Positions 52,970 to 62,682 of a stretch of 64,000 nucleotides of DNA are shown piece after piece. The notes below the pieces were generated by a model, which ran no database searches, was not told the DNA's origin, and worked only from the letters and a program-made list of their open reading frames with translations. Where the stretch lies: positions 1-64,000 of the forward strand of contig NZ_JAELUH010000016.1 in assembly GCF_016429215.1 (NCBI RefSeq), in the 5' to 3' direction. The position numbers and the translations under genes are program-made. The stretch's first letter is position 1; every line of letters begins with the position of its first letter. The stretch is from Herbaspirillum sp. ASV7. GTDB taxonomy: Bacteria; Pseudomonadota; Gammaproteobacteria; Burkholderiales; Burkholderiaceae_D.

Positions 52970-54376
52970 TCAGAGCACCTTGCCCGGGTTCATCAACTGT
53001 TGCGGATCCAGCGCCAGCTTGATGGCGCGCATCATCTGCAATTCCACTGGCGACTTGTAGCGCGTGATTTCCTCGCGTTTCAGGGCCCCCAGCCCATGCT
53101 CGGCCGAGATCGAGCCACCGAAGCGGTCGACGCTGTCATGCACCACCAGGTTGATGGCGGCCTGCTGGGCGATGAAGTCGGTATCGGCCACGCCTAGCGG
53201 TGGCGACACGTTGTAGTGCAGATTGCCGTCGCCCAGGTGGCCGAAGGTGACCATGCGGCAGCCCGGTGAGGCTGCCTGCAGCAGCGCATCGGTGGTGCTG
53301 ATGAAGTCGGCGATGCGGGAGATCGGCACCGAGATGTCGTGCTTGATGTTCTTGCCTTCGTGCGCCTGCGCCATCGAAATGTTCTCGCGCAATTCCCACA
53401 GGGCGCGGGACTGGGCCAGCGAGGCGGCGATGACGGCGTCGTTGACCAGCGATTGTTCCAGCGCTTCCCCGATGAGGCTTTCGAAGAGGGTGCGCGCATG
53501 TTCCTCCGATTCGCTGTCCGACAGCTCCAGCAGGACGTATTGGGGATGATGCTGGGCAAACGGCAGGCGCTGCTCGGGGAAGTGCTTGCAGACCAGCCGC
53601 AGGCAGATATCGGACATCAGCTCGAACCCGGTCAGGGCCGGACCGCAATGCTGCTGGGCCTGCTGCAGCAGCTGCAGCGCCTGGGCCGGCGTATCCAGCG
53701 CCACCAGCGCGGTGACCTGGGCGCGCGGCTGCGGGAAGAGCTTGAGCACGGCGGCCGTGATCACGCCCAGGGTGCCTTCGGCGCCGATGAAGAGATCACG
53801 CAGGTCGTAGCCGGTATTGTCCTTGCGCAGCCCCTTGAGGCTGCTCATGACCTCGCCCTGGGCGCTGACCACTTCCAGCCCCAGGCACAGCTCGCGGGTG
53901 TTGCCGTAGCGCAGCACGCCCGTGCCACCGGCATTGGTGGAGAGGTTGCCGCCGATGGTGCAACTGCCCTCGGCCGCCAGCGACAGCGGGAACAGGCGCT
54001 CGGCGCTGGCGGCCTGCTCCTGGATGTGTTGCAGGATGCAGCCGGCTTCCACCGTCATGGTGTTGTTGACCGTATCGACGGCGCGGATGCGATTCAAGCG
54101 CCGCAGCGACAGCACGGCGGCATTGCCCTGCTGGTCGGGCACGCTGCCCAGCACCAGGCCGGTATTGCCACCTTGCGGCACCAGCGGGACCTGGTATTGC
54201 GCGCACAGCTTGACCAGGGCGGCCACTTCGGCGGTATCGGCCGGTCGCAGCACGGCCACGGCGCGGCCGGTATAGCGGCCACGCTGGTCGGTCAGGTAGC
54301 CGGCGGTGTCGCCTGCTTCGGTGAGGACATGGGCGGCACCGATGGCGGTGCGGCAGGCTTGCAGGAATTCGGTCAT
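52970..54376 (-). CDS. FAD-binding oxidase (GlcD / D-2-hydroxyglutarate type)
   Basis: This 468-residue flavoprotein is of the FAD_binding_4 plus FAD-oxidase C family. The PP-loop region reads PLVPQGGNTGLVLGSVP near residue 80, with AEGSCTIGGNLSTNAGG near 150 and DLFIGAEGTLGVIT near 210. The C-terminal domain has HLGDGNLHYN and SAEHGLGALKREE with metal-site histidines. Such enzymes oxidise D-2-hydroxy acids (D-lactate, glycolate or D-2-hydroxyglutarate). Starts at 54376 and 54382 are equally possible, with no clear ribosome site. Confidence 0.88.
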   Translation of the reverse strand: MTEFLQACRTAIGAAHVLTEAGDTAGYLTDQRGRYTGRAVAVLRPADTAEVAALVKLCAQYQVPLVPQGGNTGLVLGSVPDQQGNAAVLSLRRLNRIRAVDTVNNTMTVEAGCILQHIQEQAASAERLFPLSLAAEGSCTIGGNLSTNAGGTGVLRYGNTRELCLGLEVVSAQGEVMSSLKGLRKDNTGYDLRDLFIGAEGTLGVITAAVLKLFPQPRAQVTALVALDTPAQALQLLQQAQQHCGPALTGFELMSDICLRLVCKHFPEQRLPFAQHHPQYVLLELSDSESEEHARTLFESLIGEALEQSLVNDAVIAASLAQSRALWELRENISMAQAHEGKNIKHDISVPISRIADFISTTDALLQAASPGCRMVTFGHLGDGNLHYNVSPPLGVADTDFIAQQAAINLVVHDSVDRFGGSISAEHGLGALKREEITRYKSPVELQMMRAIKLALDPQQLMNPGKVL

Positions 54377-54448
54377 GGGCATCGGGGAGGGGACAGGCAA
54401 TGCCACACGCCCAGGCGGGCGCATGGCGCGAAACCGGGAACGGAGCGC

Positions 54449-55545
<1,097 letters not shown>

Positions 55546-55709
55546 TCAAGAATCCGAAACTTACGGATTCACACACGGATTTGCGGGTTTTTGTCGCCAG
55601 CTTGGGCGATAATCGGGAAAGTTGTCGTCTCCGGGTAAATGCGGGACGACAGGAACCTTGGCCGGCCGGGAGCAGTCTTCCTGCGCTGTGTGCAATCGAA
55701 GTCGAACCG

Positions 55710-57086
55710 ATGTCCCCTTTGCGTTTTTCCTTTTCCCGTATGCGTGGCCTGACCCGTGAACAGTGTAGCGATCTCCTGCGCTTCGCCGGCCGGCGTCTGC
55801 GCGAGGACCGCCTGCCGCAGGTGGCCGGCAGCCTGACCTTCACCACCATCCTCTCGCTGGTGCCGATGCTGACCATCGCGCTGGCGTTGTTTACGGCCTT
55901 TCCGCTGTTCTCGACCTTCCGCGCCTCGCTGGAAGCCTATTTCGTCGAGAATCTCATGCCCAAGGGCGTGGCCAACACCATCCTGGGCTACCTGAACCAG
56001 TTCGCCGCCAAGTCGGCACGCATCTCGGCCGTGGGCGGGGTGCTGCTGATCCTGACCTCGGTGCTGACCATGTCCACCATCGAGAGCGTGTTCAACCAGA
56101 TCTGGCGCGTCAAGAAGTCCCGTCCGCTGGTGCAGCGGGTACTGGTGTACTGGGCCATCATCACGCTGGGACCATTGCTGATTGGCGTGTCCATCAGCGT
56201 GACCTCCTATCTGTCCACCGCCACCGGCGGCGCCGTCCGGAGCCTGCCGTGGCTGGGCGAGAGCTTCTACACCCTGGTCTCGCTGATGTTCTCGACGCTG
56301 GCCTACACGCTGCTCTACAGCACCGTGCCCAACCAGACCGTGGACTGGCGCGATGCGCTGGCCGGCGGCGTCCTGGCTGGCATCGGTCTGGAAATCGCCA
56401 AGCGGCTCTTTGCCGTCTACATCCTCAAGTTCCCCACCTACACCATGGTCTATGGCACGGTGGCGGTACTGCCGATCTTCCTGGTGTGGATCTACATGAT
56501 GTGGATGATCACCCTGTTCGGCGCGCTGCTGACGGCGGCCTTGCCGGTGGTACGCTACGAGCGCTGGTGGCACGTGGCCTCGCCCGGGGCCGAGTTCATC
56601 GATGCCGTGAAGGTGCTCAAGTGCCTCTACACCGCCCGTGCCGGCGACGACTCGGCCGTGGTCAGCATGGAAGAGATGCGTCGCGCCACCAAGCTGGGAC
56701 TGGGCGAGCTGCAGCAACTGCTGGCCCGCATGGGCGACACCGGCTGGGTGGCCTCGGTCAAGCCCGATACGCCGCGCCGTGCCGGCTGGAACCGCCGCAT
56801 CACCGATGACATGGACCGCTGGACGCTGGTGGCGAACCCCGCCACGATCCGGCTGGCGCAACTGTATCGCCTGTTCGTCTTCGATCCGGCGGTACTGGCC
56901 CAGGCTGGCGAGGAGGATGTGCTGGTCACGCGCGTGGACGAGGCGGTCAATACCATGCTGGCGCAGTCGCTGGAGGACTATTGCCGCGTGCGCGAACCGG
57001 CCCGCCAAGTAGTCGAGGCGGGTGTCGCCGACCTGCCTCACGGCGCGGTACCGCTGGAGCAGCGCCGTCGCCTCTGGGAGCGCTGA
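55710..57086 (+). CDS. YihY/BrkB family inner-membrane protein
   Basis: This 458-residue protein has about six membrane helices between residues 40 and 295 (SLTFTTILSLVPMLTIALALFTAFPLF; AVGGVLLILTSVLTM; ALLYSTVPNQTVDWRDALAGG; IFLVWIYMMWMITLFGALLTA). A cytoplasmic C-terminal region of about 150 residues resembles a winged-helix fold (MEEMRRATKLGLGELQQLLARMGDTGWV). The family was once misnamed RNase BN; its function is unknown. The start at 55710 (MSPLRFSFSRMRG) is favoured because upstream codons overlap the wrbA promoter. Confidence 0.88.
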   Translation: MSPLRFSFSRMRGLTREQCSDLLRFAGRRLREDRLPQVAGSLTFTTILSLVPMLTIALALFTAFPLFSTFRASLEAYFVENLMPKGVANTILGYLNQFAAKSARISAVGGVLLILTSVLTMSTIESVFNQIWRVKKSRPLVQRVLVYWAIITLGPLLIGVSISVTSYLSTATGGAVRSLPWLGESFYTLVSLMFSTLAYTLLYSTVPNQTVDWRDALAGGVLAGIGLEIAKRLFAVYILKFPTYTMVYGTVAVLPIFLVWIYMMWMITLFGALLTAALPVVRYERWWHVASPGAEFIDAVKVLKCLYTARAGDDSAVVSMEEMRRATKLGLGELQQLLARMGDTGWVASVKPDTPRRAGWNRRITDDMDRWTLVANPATIRLAQLYRLFVFDPAVLAQAGEEDVLVTRVDEAVNTMLAQSLEDYCRVREPARQVVEAGVADLPHGAVPLEQRRRLWER

Positions 57087-57105
57087 GCGTCCGGGAGCTT
57101 CTAGC

Positions 57106-57426
57106 CTAGAAGGACACCTGCCCGGTCAGCATCTGCCAGTACATGACCCAGTCACCCATGAAGGAGTAGAGCGGGTGGCGGAAGGTGGCCGGCTGGTTTC
57201 TTTCCACCATGAAATGCCCGACCCAGGCGAAACCGTAGCCGCAGAATATGGCCACCGCGATCCACCACCACTGGTGCGTAACCAGCAGCAGCAACAGGCT
57301 CAGCAAGGCCAGCGTGGACCCCAGGAAGTGCAGTTGGCGGTTGACCCGATGCGAATGTTCGCTCAGGTAGGCCGGATAGAAGTCGCTGAAGCTGGCGTAA
57401 TGGCGATGGGGCAGGGTAGCGGACAT
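57106..57426 (-). CDS. Mpo1-like (DUF962) membrane protein
   Basis: This 106-residue protein has the DUF962 pattern: SFSDFYPAYLSEHSHRVNRQLHFLGS (with the conserved His residues), then two hydrophobic segments, then YGFAWVGHFMVERNQPATFRHPLYSFMGDWVM. Yeast Mpo1 of this family is a 2-hydroxy fatty-acid dioxygenase; bacterial roles are untested. GGAGG lies 7 bases before the ATG at 57426. It is convergent with the YihY gene, stop to stop within 20 bp. Confidence 0.87.
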   Translation of the reverse strand: MSATLPHRHYASFSDFYPAYLSEHSHRVNRQLHFLGSTLALLSLLLLLVTHQWWWIAVAIFCGYGFAWVGHFMVERNQPATFRHPLYSFMGDWVMYWQMLTGQVSF

Positions 57427-57724
57427 GGCGGTGCCTCCGGGAAGTCCTGATGTCTTCAGCTTAGTCAGCGCTGCGGCCAACTTCAATCTTCATCTCGCCA
57501 TGCCGTGAAGTGATGTACATAACAGTGTGCGATGATCGCCGGAAATACTGCAAAGCAGCGTGTTTGGCGGTTGCCGAAACTGCATGCTTGCCCGTACCAT
57601 GTGCTTGCAAGCCGGCGTCAGCAAGCTCATCGGTAATCGGCTATGCTGTTGCCCCCGTGAATTGGATTTTCCCGGCATCATCGCCTACAGTCAAAACAGC
57701 TTCATACAAATTTAGGATGACATC

Positions 57725-58186
57725 ATGAAAGTCTCTGAAATCCTCAAGGTCAAAGGCAACATTCTTTTCACCGTCACGCCGGAAACCCCGATTCAGGAGG
57801 CGGTGACCGCGATGGCCGAGAAAGACATCGGTTCGCTGGTGGTCATGGAATATGGCGACCTGGTCGGCATGCTGACCTTCCGCGAAGTGCTGCTGACACT
57901 GCACAAGAACGGCGGCGCGCTGGGTGGTTCGACGGTGCGCAAGCACATGAACGACGCCCCCATCACCGTGACGCCCGATACGGATCTCAACGAAGTGCGC
58001 CGCATCATGCTGGAAAAGCACGCGCGCTACGTGCCGGTGATGGAAGCGCGCACGGTGCTGGGCGTGATGTCCTTCTACGACGTGGCCAAGGCCGTGCTGG
58101 ACGCACAGGGCTTCGAGAACAAGATGCTCAAGGCCTATATCCGCGACTGGCCGGCCGAGGAAGAGGAGCGCGAAGGCAATAGCTGA
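57725..58186 (+). CDS. CBS-domain protein
   Basis: This 153-residue protein consists of two CBS domains in tandem (residues about 8-65 and 72-130). Typical turns are DIGSLVVMEYGDLVGMLTFREV and ARYVPVMEARTVLGVMSFYDVAKAVL. CBS pairs bind adenosyl nucleotides and tune partner proteins, but no partner is encoded next to it. An intrinsic terminator follows, so it is transcribed alone. Confidence 0.92.
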   Translation: MKVSEILKVKGNILFTVTPETPIQEAVTAMAEKDIGSLVVMEYGDLVGMLTFREVLLTLHKNGGALGGSTVRKHMNDAPITVTPDTDLNEVRRIMLEKHARYVPVMEARTVLGVMSFYDVAKAVLDAQGFENKMLKAYIRDWPAEEEEREGNS

Positions 58187-58251
58187 ACCAGCGCAAGCGC
58201 ACCGGGTACCGTCGTGCCACGGCAAGCGGTACCCAGGCAGGCTCCCCAGAG

Positions 58252-58277
58252 AACCGTTCCCGCCGGAACGGTTTTTT
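58252..58277 (+). terminator. Intrinsic terminator of the CBS gene
   Basis: AACCGTTCC and GGAACGGTT form a perfect 9-bp stem with loop CGCC, followed by T6 in all (58272-58277). It starts 66 bp after the CBS stop. Confidence 0.92.
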
Positions 58278-58366
58278 ATTGTCTCTTTTATTGTGCTTTG
58301 CCCCTATTGTTGCCCCGCGCCAAATTGCGTACCCTGCGTCTTACCCTTCATTGACCTGATTTGTCC

Positions 58367-60256
58367 ATGCCCAAGAACAGCCAGTTCACGCTCTTCTCCC
58401 AACGGCGTTTTGCCCCCTTCTTCTGGACCCAGTTCCTGGGGGCGCTCAACGACAACGTCTTCAAGACGGCCCTGCTGACCATCCTCACCTACGACGCCCT
58501 GTCCTGGACCAGCATGGACACCGGGCTGCTCAACAACCTCATCCCGGGCTTGTTCATCCTGCCTTTCTTCCTGTTCTCGGCGACCTCGGGCCAATTGGCC
58601 GACAAGCTGGAGAAGGGCCGCGTGGCGCGCTTCGTCAAGCTGCTGGAGATCGCCATCATGGGCATCGCCGCCTATGGCTGGATGACCCATCATCTGTGGC
58701 TGCTGGTGACGGCGGTGATCGGCATGGGCATCCATTCGACGCTGTTCGGGCCGGTCAAGTACGCCTACCTGCCACAGCAGTTGCGACGCGATGAGCTCAT
58801 CGGCGGCAATGGTCTGATCGAGATGGGGACCTTCGTGGGCATCCTGCTGGGGGAGATCCTGGGCGCGGTACTGGTGGTGCACAAGCCCTGGGGCCTGCAG
58901 CTGGTGGCCGGCGTGACCATCGGCATCGCCGTGCTGGGCTGGCTGGCCAGCCTGGCCATTCCGCATTCGCCGGCCCCGGCACCGGAACTCAAGGTCAACT
59001 GGAACCCCTTCACCGAGACCGTGCGCAACCTCGGCTTCTCGCGTCGCAACCGGCCGGTGTTCCTGTCGCTGCTGGGCAATTCCTGGTTCTGGTTCTACGG
59101 CGCCATCATGCTGGCGCAGTTCCCCGTCTATGCGAAGAACACCCTGCATGGCGACCACAGCGTCTTCGTGCTGCTGCTGGCGGTGTTCTCCATCGGCATC
59201 GGTGCCGGCTCGCTGCTGTGCGAGCGGCTTTCCGGGCACAAGGTGGAAATCGGCCTGGTACCGTTCGGCTCCATCGGCCTGTCAGTCTTCGGACTGGAGC
59301 TGTACTTCGCCAGCCAGGCCTACGTGACACCGGGGACGATGCTGGACATCGCCGGCTTCCTCGGCCAGGGCGGCAGCTGGCGCATCCTGGCGGACTGCCT
59401 GGGCATCGGTCTGTTCGGCGGCCTCTACATCGTGCCGCTGTTCGCGCTGATCCAGACCCGCTGCGACCCGGCCCACGTCTCGCGCACCATCGCCGGCATG
59501 AACATCATGAATGCCCTGTTCATGGTGGTCTCGGCACTGGTGGCCATGGTGCTGCTCAAGGCCGGCCTGACGATCCCGCAGATCTTCCTGGCCACGGCCA
59601 TCATGAATGGCGTGGTGGCGGTGTACATCTTCTCGCTGGTGCCGGAATTCCTCATCCGCTTCCTGGCCTGGCTGCTGATCCATACCTTCTACCGGGTGCG
59701 CATCGTCAATGGCCAGGCCATCCGCGACCAGGGCGCCGGTGTGCTGGTGTGCAACCACGTCAGCTACGTGGATGCGATCGCCATCATGGCGGCCAGTCCG
59801 CGTCCGGTGCGTTTCGTGATGGATCACCAGATATTCAAGATCCCGCTGCTGTCCTGGCTCTTCCGCAATGCCCGCGCCATCCCCATCGCCTCGGTCAAGG
59901 AAGATCCGTGGCTGACCGAGAAGGCCTTCGTCGACATCGCCCAGGCGCTGCACGAGGGCGAGCTGGTGTGCATCTTCCCCGAGGGCAAGCTCACGCGTGA
60001 CGGCGAGCTGAACCCCTTCAAGGGCGGCGTGCAGAAGATCATCGAGCGCAGTCCGGTGCCGGTGTTGCCGCTGGCCTTGCGCGGCCTGTGGGGCAGCCTG
60101 TTCTCGCGCGACCCCAGCAATCCGGTGGCGCGCACCTTCAAGCGCGGCCTGTTCTCGCGGCTGGAACTGGTCGTGGGCGAGCCCATCGCCCCCGCCGATG
60201 TCAGCCCCGAACTGCTGCAAGAAAAAGTGCGCGCCCTGCGCGGCGACTGGAAGTAG
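58367..60256 (+). CDS. LplT-like MFS carrier fused to PlsC acyltransferase
   Basis: This is a 629-residue fusion. Residues 1-415 form a 12-helix MFS unit like the lysophospholipid flippase LplT (FWTQFLGALNDNVFKTALL; GPVKYAYLPQ). Residues about 420-629 form a PlsC-type acyltransferase with the NHVSYVDA (H-x4-D) motif, FPEGKLTRDG and a PVLPLALRG segment. The AMP-binding acyl-ACP synthetase present in other Aas-type fusions is absent. It should move lysophospholipid across the inner membrane and re-acylate it. ATG at 58367 is preferred over TTG at 58361. Confidence 0.9.
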   Translation: MPKNSQFTLFSQRRFAPFFWTQFLGALNDNVFKTALLTILTYDALSWTSMDTGLLNNLIPGLFILPFFLFSATSGQLADKLEKGRVARFVKLLEIAIMGIAAYGWMTHHLWLLVTAVIGMGIHSTLFGPVKYAYLPQQLRRDELIGGNGLIEMGTFVGILLGEILGAVLVVHKPWGLQLVAGVTIGIAVLGWLASLAIPHSPAPAPELKVNWNPFTETVRNLGFSRRNRPVFLSLLGNSWFWFYGAIMLAQFPVYAKNTLHGDHSVFVLLLAVFSIGIGAGSLLCERLSGHKVEIGLVPFGSIGLSVFGLELYFASQAYVTPGTMLDIAGFLGQGGSWRILADCLGIGLFGGLYIVPLFALIQTRCDPAHVSRTIAGMNIMNALFMVVSALVAMVLLKAGLTIPQIFLATAIMNGVVAVYIFSLVPEFLIRFLAWLLIHTFYRVRIVNGQAIRDQGAGVLVCNHVSYVDAIAIMAASPRPVRFVMDHQIFKIPLLSWLFRNARAIPIASVKEDPWLTEKAFVDIAQALHEGELVCIFPEGKLTRDGELNPFKGGVQKIIERSPVPVLPLALRGLWGSLFSRDPSNPVARTFKRGLFSRLELVVGEPIAPADVSPELLQEKVRALRGDWK

Positions 60257-60285
60257 GGCGGGACAGACGCTGGACGCTGGACGCC

Positions 60286-60347
60286 GGACGCCGCCGACAG
60301 CTCGTCGGCGGCGTCCGAGACTGGTAAAATCGCGTTTTCCCAGTCTC
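60286..60347 (+). promoter_or_regulatory. Hairpins and promoter region upstream of aroC
   Basis: A 13-bp GC stem (GGACGCCGCCGAC with its complement, 60286-60316, 5-nt loop) follows the fusion gene without a U-tract. Immediately after it GAGACTGG (60317-60324) and CCAGTCTC (60340-60347) enclose an extended -10-like TGGTAAAAT. The aroC transcript probably starts inside this second dyad. Confidence 0.5.
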
Positions 60348-60363
60348 TCACGCGAATTCCATC

Positions 60364-61452
60364 ATGTCCGGCAATACCTTCGGCACGCTCTTCACCGTCA
60401 CCACCTTCGGCGAATCCCACGGCCCGGCCATCGGCTGCGTGATCGATGGCTGCCCCCCGGGCATGACCCTGTCGGAGGCCGATATCCAGCCGGAACTGGA
60501 TCGCCGCCGCCCCGGCACCTCGCGCCACGTGACCCAGCGCCAGGAACCCGATACCGTCGAGATCCTCTCCGGCGTCTACGAGGGCAAGACCACCGGTACC
60601 CCCATCGCACTGCTGATCCGCAACCAGGACCAGCGCAGCAAGGACTACGGCAATATCCTCGAGACCTTCCGCCCCGGCCATGCCGACTACACCTACTGGC
60701 ACAAGTACGGCATCCGCGATCCGCGCGGCGGTGGCCGGTCCTCGGCGCGCCTGACCGCCCCCGTGGTGGGTGCGGCGGCCATTGCCAAGAAGTGGCTGTT
60801 CGAAAAGTACGGTACCACCTTCAAGGGCTGCATGAGCCAGCTGGGCGAGATCGCGATCCCCTTCGAGTCCTGGGAGCACGTGCCCAACAACCCCTTCTTC
60901 GCTGCCAATGCCAGCATCATCGAGCGCCTGGAAGACTACATGGACGCCCTGCGCAAGGATGGCGACTCCATCGGCGCGCGCATCGACGTGGTGGCGCAGA
61001 ACGTGCCCGTCGGCCTGGGTGAACCGCTCTACGACAAGCTCGACGCCGAGATCGCCTATGCGCTGATGGGCATCAACGCCGTCAAGGGCGTGGAGATCGG
61101 CGCCGGTTTCCGCTCGGTGGTGCAAAAGGGTTCCGAGCACGGCGACGCGCTGACCCCGGAAGGCTTCGTGGGCAACAATGCCGGCGGCGTCCTGGGCGGC
61201 ATCTCGACCGGCCAGGACATCACGGCTTCCATCGCCATCAAGCCTACCTCCAGCATCCGCACGCCGCGTCCGTCCATCGACAAGAACGGCCAGCCGATCG
61301 CGGTGGAAACCTTCGGGCGTCATGATCCCTGCGTGGGCATCCGTGCCACGCCGATTGCCGAAGCCATGCTGGCGCTGGTGCTGATGGATCATGCCTTGCG
61401 GCACCGTGCCCAGTGCGGCGACGTCAAGGTCGATACCCCGCAACTGCGCTGA
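60364..61452 (+). CDS. aroC: Chorismate synthase
   Basis: This 362-residue FMN-dependent enzyme converts EPSP to chorismate, the last step of the shikimate pathway. Family signatures are all present: [18 protein letters not shown] at the N-terminus, [12 protein letters not shown] near residue 120, and [18 protein letters not shown] at the C-terminus with the active-site His and Asp. Length and motifs are typical. An intrinsic terminator follows at 61477. Confidence 0.97.
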   Translation: MSGNTFGTLFTVTTFGESHGPAIGCVIDGCPPGMTLSEADIQPELDRRRPGTSRHVTQRQEPDTVEILSGVYEGKTTGTPIALLIRNQDQRSKDYGNILETFRPGHADYTYWHKYGIRDPRGGGRSSARLTAPVVGAAAIAKKWLFEKYGTTFKGCMSQLGEIAIPFESWEHVPNNPFFAANASIIERLEDYMDALRKDGDSIGARIDVVAQNVPVGLGEPLYDKLDAEIAYALMGINAVKGVEIGAGFRSVVQKGSEHGDALTPEGFVGNNAGGVLGGISTGQDITASIAIKPTSSIRTPRPSIDKNGQPIAVETFGRHDPCVGIRATPIAEAMLALVLMDHALRHRAQCGDVKVDTPQLR

Positions 61453-61476
61453 ACGGCCGGCGGGATCCCTGACACG

Positions 61477-61510
61477 AACCGGCCATCGCGCTAGCGATCG
61501 CCGGTTTTTT
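61477..61510 (+). terminator. Intrinsic terminator of aroC
   Basis: AACCGGC pairs with GCCGGTT, with an inner ATCGC/GCGAT stem and one mismatch, followed by TTTTTT. It begins 25 bp after the aroC stop. Confidence 0.88.
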
Positions 61511-61627
61511 CTTGCTCGAAACATTTTGCCGCGAGCCCGGTCGAAACGGCTCCCGGCCCGCCAGGGTGGCGCACGACCGCCCGGCAGCAGGACCCGGAAT
61601 CAAATCAATTATTCAATGGAGGCGGGA

Positions 61628-62452
61628 ATGATGCTCAAACCAATCATCAAGAACAGCATGCTGGCCATGGCGCTGGCCGGCCTGGTGGCCTGCGAGACAG
61701 TCCAGACCACCCAGGGTGGCGCGGTGGGGATCGATCGCAAGCAACAGATGCTGGTGTCGTCGGCCGACATGGAAGCCTCGGCCAGCAAGGAATACGCCCA
61801 GGTGCTGGGCGAGGCCAAGGGCAAGGGGCAATTGAACCGCAATGCGGCGCAGGTCCAGCGGGTGCGTGCCATTGCCAATCGCCTGATCCCGCAGACCGGT
61901 GTATTCCGGCCCGATGCACTGAACTGGAAGTGGGAAGTCAATGTACTCACTTCCGAGGAGACCAATGCCTGGTGCATGCCCGGTGGCAAGATCGCGGTCT
62001 ACACCGGCCTGATCGACAAGCTCAAGATCACCGATGATGAATTGGCTGCCGTGATGGGCCACGAGATCGCCCATGCGCTGCGCGAGCATGCCCGCGAGCG
62101 CGCCTCGCAGCAGGTGGTGGCCAACTCGGCCATCTCCATCGGCGCAGCCCTGCTGGGCCTGGGGGATCTGGGCAAGCAGGGCGCCCAGTACGCCTACATG
62201 GGCTTGATGGGCTTGCCCAATTCGCGCGCCAACGAGACCGAGGCCGACCGCATCGGCGTGGAGCTGGCCGCGCGCGGCGGCTATGACCCCAAGGCGGCCG
62301 TGACGCTGTGGCAGAAGATGGCCAGCCTGGGTGGCGAGGAACCGATGAAGTTCATGTCCACCCACCCCTCCAGCAGCGAGCGCATCGCCGATCTGAGCGA
62401 CTACGCGCAACGTGTCGATCCGCTGTATCAGCAGACGCGCAAGAAACGCTGA
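61628..62452 (+). CDS. M48 family zinc metallopeptidase lipoprotein
   Basis: This 274-residue predicted lipoprotein has a signal with lipobox LVAC (Cys22). The zinc site is HEIAH (His145 to His149), with the third ligand in NETEADRIG near residue 210. THPSSSERI is conserved near the C-terminus. It resembles the periplasmic peptidases YcaL, LoiP and BepA that act on outer-membrane proteins. GGAGG precedes two adjacent ATG codons (61628 and 61631); either could be used. Confidence 0.92.
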   Translation: MMLKPIIKNSMLAMALAGLVACETVQTTQGGAVGIDRKQQMLVSSADMEASASKEYAQVLGEAKGKGQLNRNAAQVQRVRAIANRLIPQTGVFRPDALNWKWEVNVLTSEETNAWCMPGGKIAVYTGLIDKLKITDDELAAVMGHEIAHALREHARERASQQVVANSAISIGAALLGLGDLGKQGAQYAYMGLMGLPNSRANETEADRIGVELAARGGYDPKAAVTLWQKMASLGGEEPMKFMSTHPSSSERIADLSDYAQRVDPLYQQTRKKR

Positions 62453-62475
62453 GCGCGGCTTGAGTCACCAAAGCG

Positions 62476-62517
62476 ATCCGGCCTGTTCCCGTCATCCCGG
62501 GGATATGCCGGATTTTT
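62476..62517 (+). terminator. Probable intrinsic terminator of the M48 gene
   Basis: ATCCGGC (62476-62482) and GCCGGAT (62507-62513) pair around a 24-nt loop that can fold further (CCC/GGG), followed by a T-run within GATTTTTC. It lies 24 bp after the stop. Confidence 0.6.
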
Positions 62518-62682
62518 CATGTGCGCCGCAAATTTTGCTCTTTTTCTGCTGCTTTGCAGCATTTCTATCTGTTGTTGCGATGCGGCGGAAAACACGGCGA
62601 GAGGGTAAGACCTGTCGCTTTATGGCATAATCAAATGCTATTTTCTACGACCAGCCTCCACACTGTTACGCAGGACCGCAAC

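Noticed and set aside
59824-61524. A 566-codon minus-strand open frame opposite the PlsC part and aroC
   Set aside because: It spans two well-defined plus-strand genes and has no recognisable domain.
62412-62630. A 72-codon plus-strand frame overlapping the M48 gene end
   Set aside because: It overlaps the M48 coding end and the terminator, and lacks a ribosome site.
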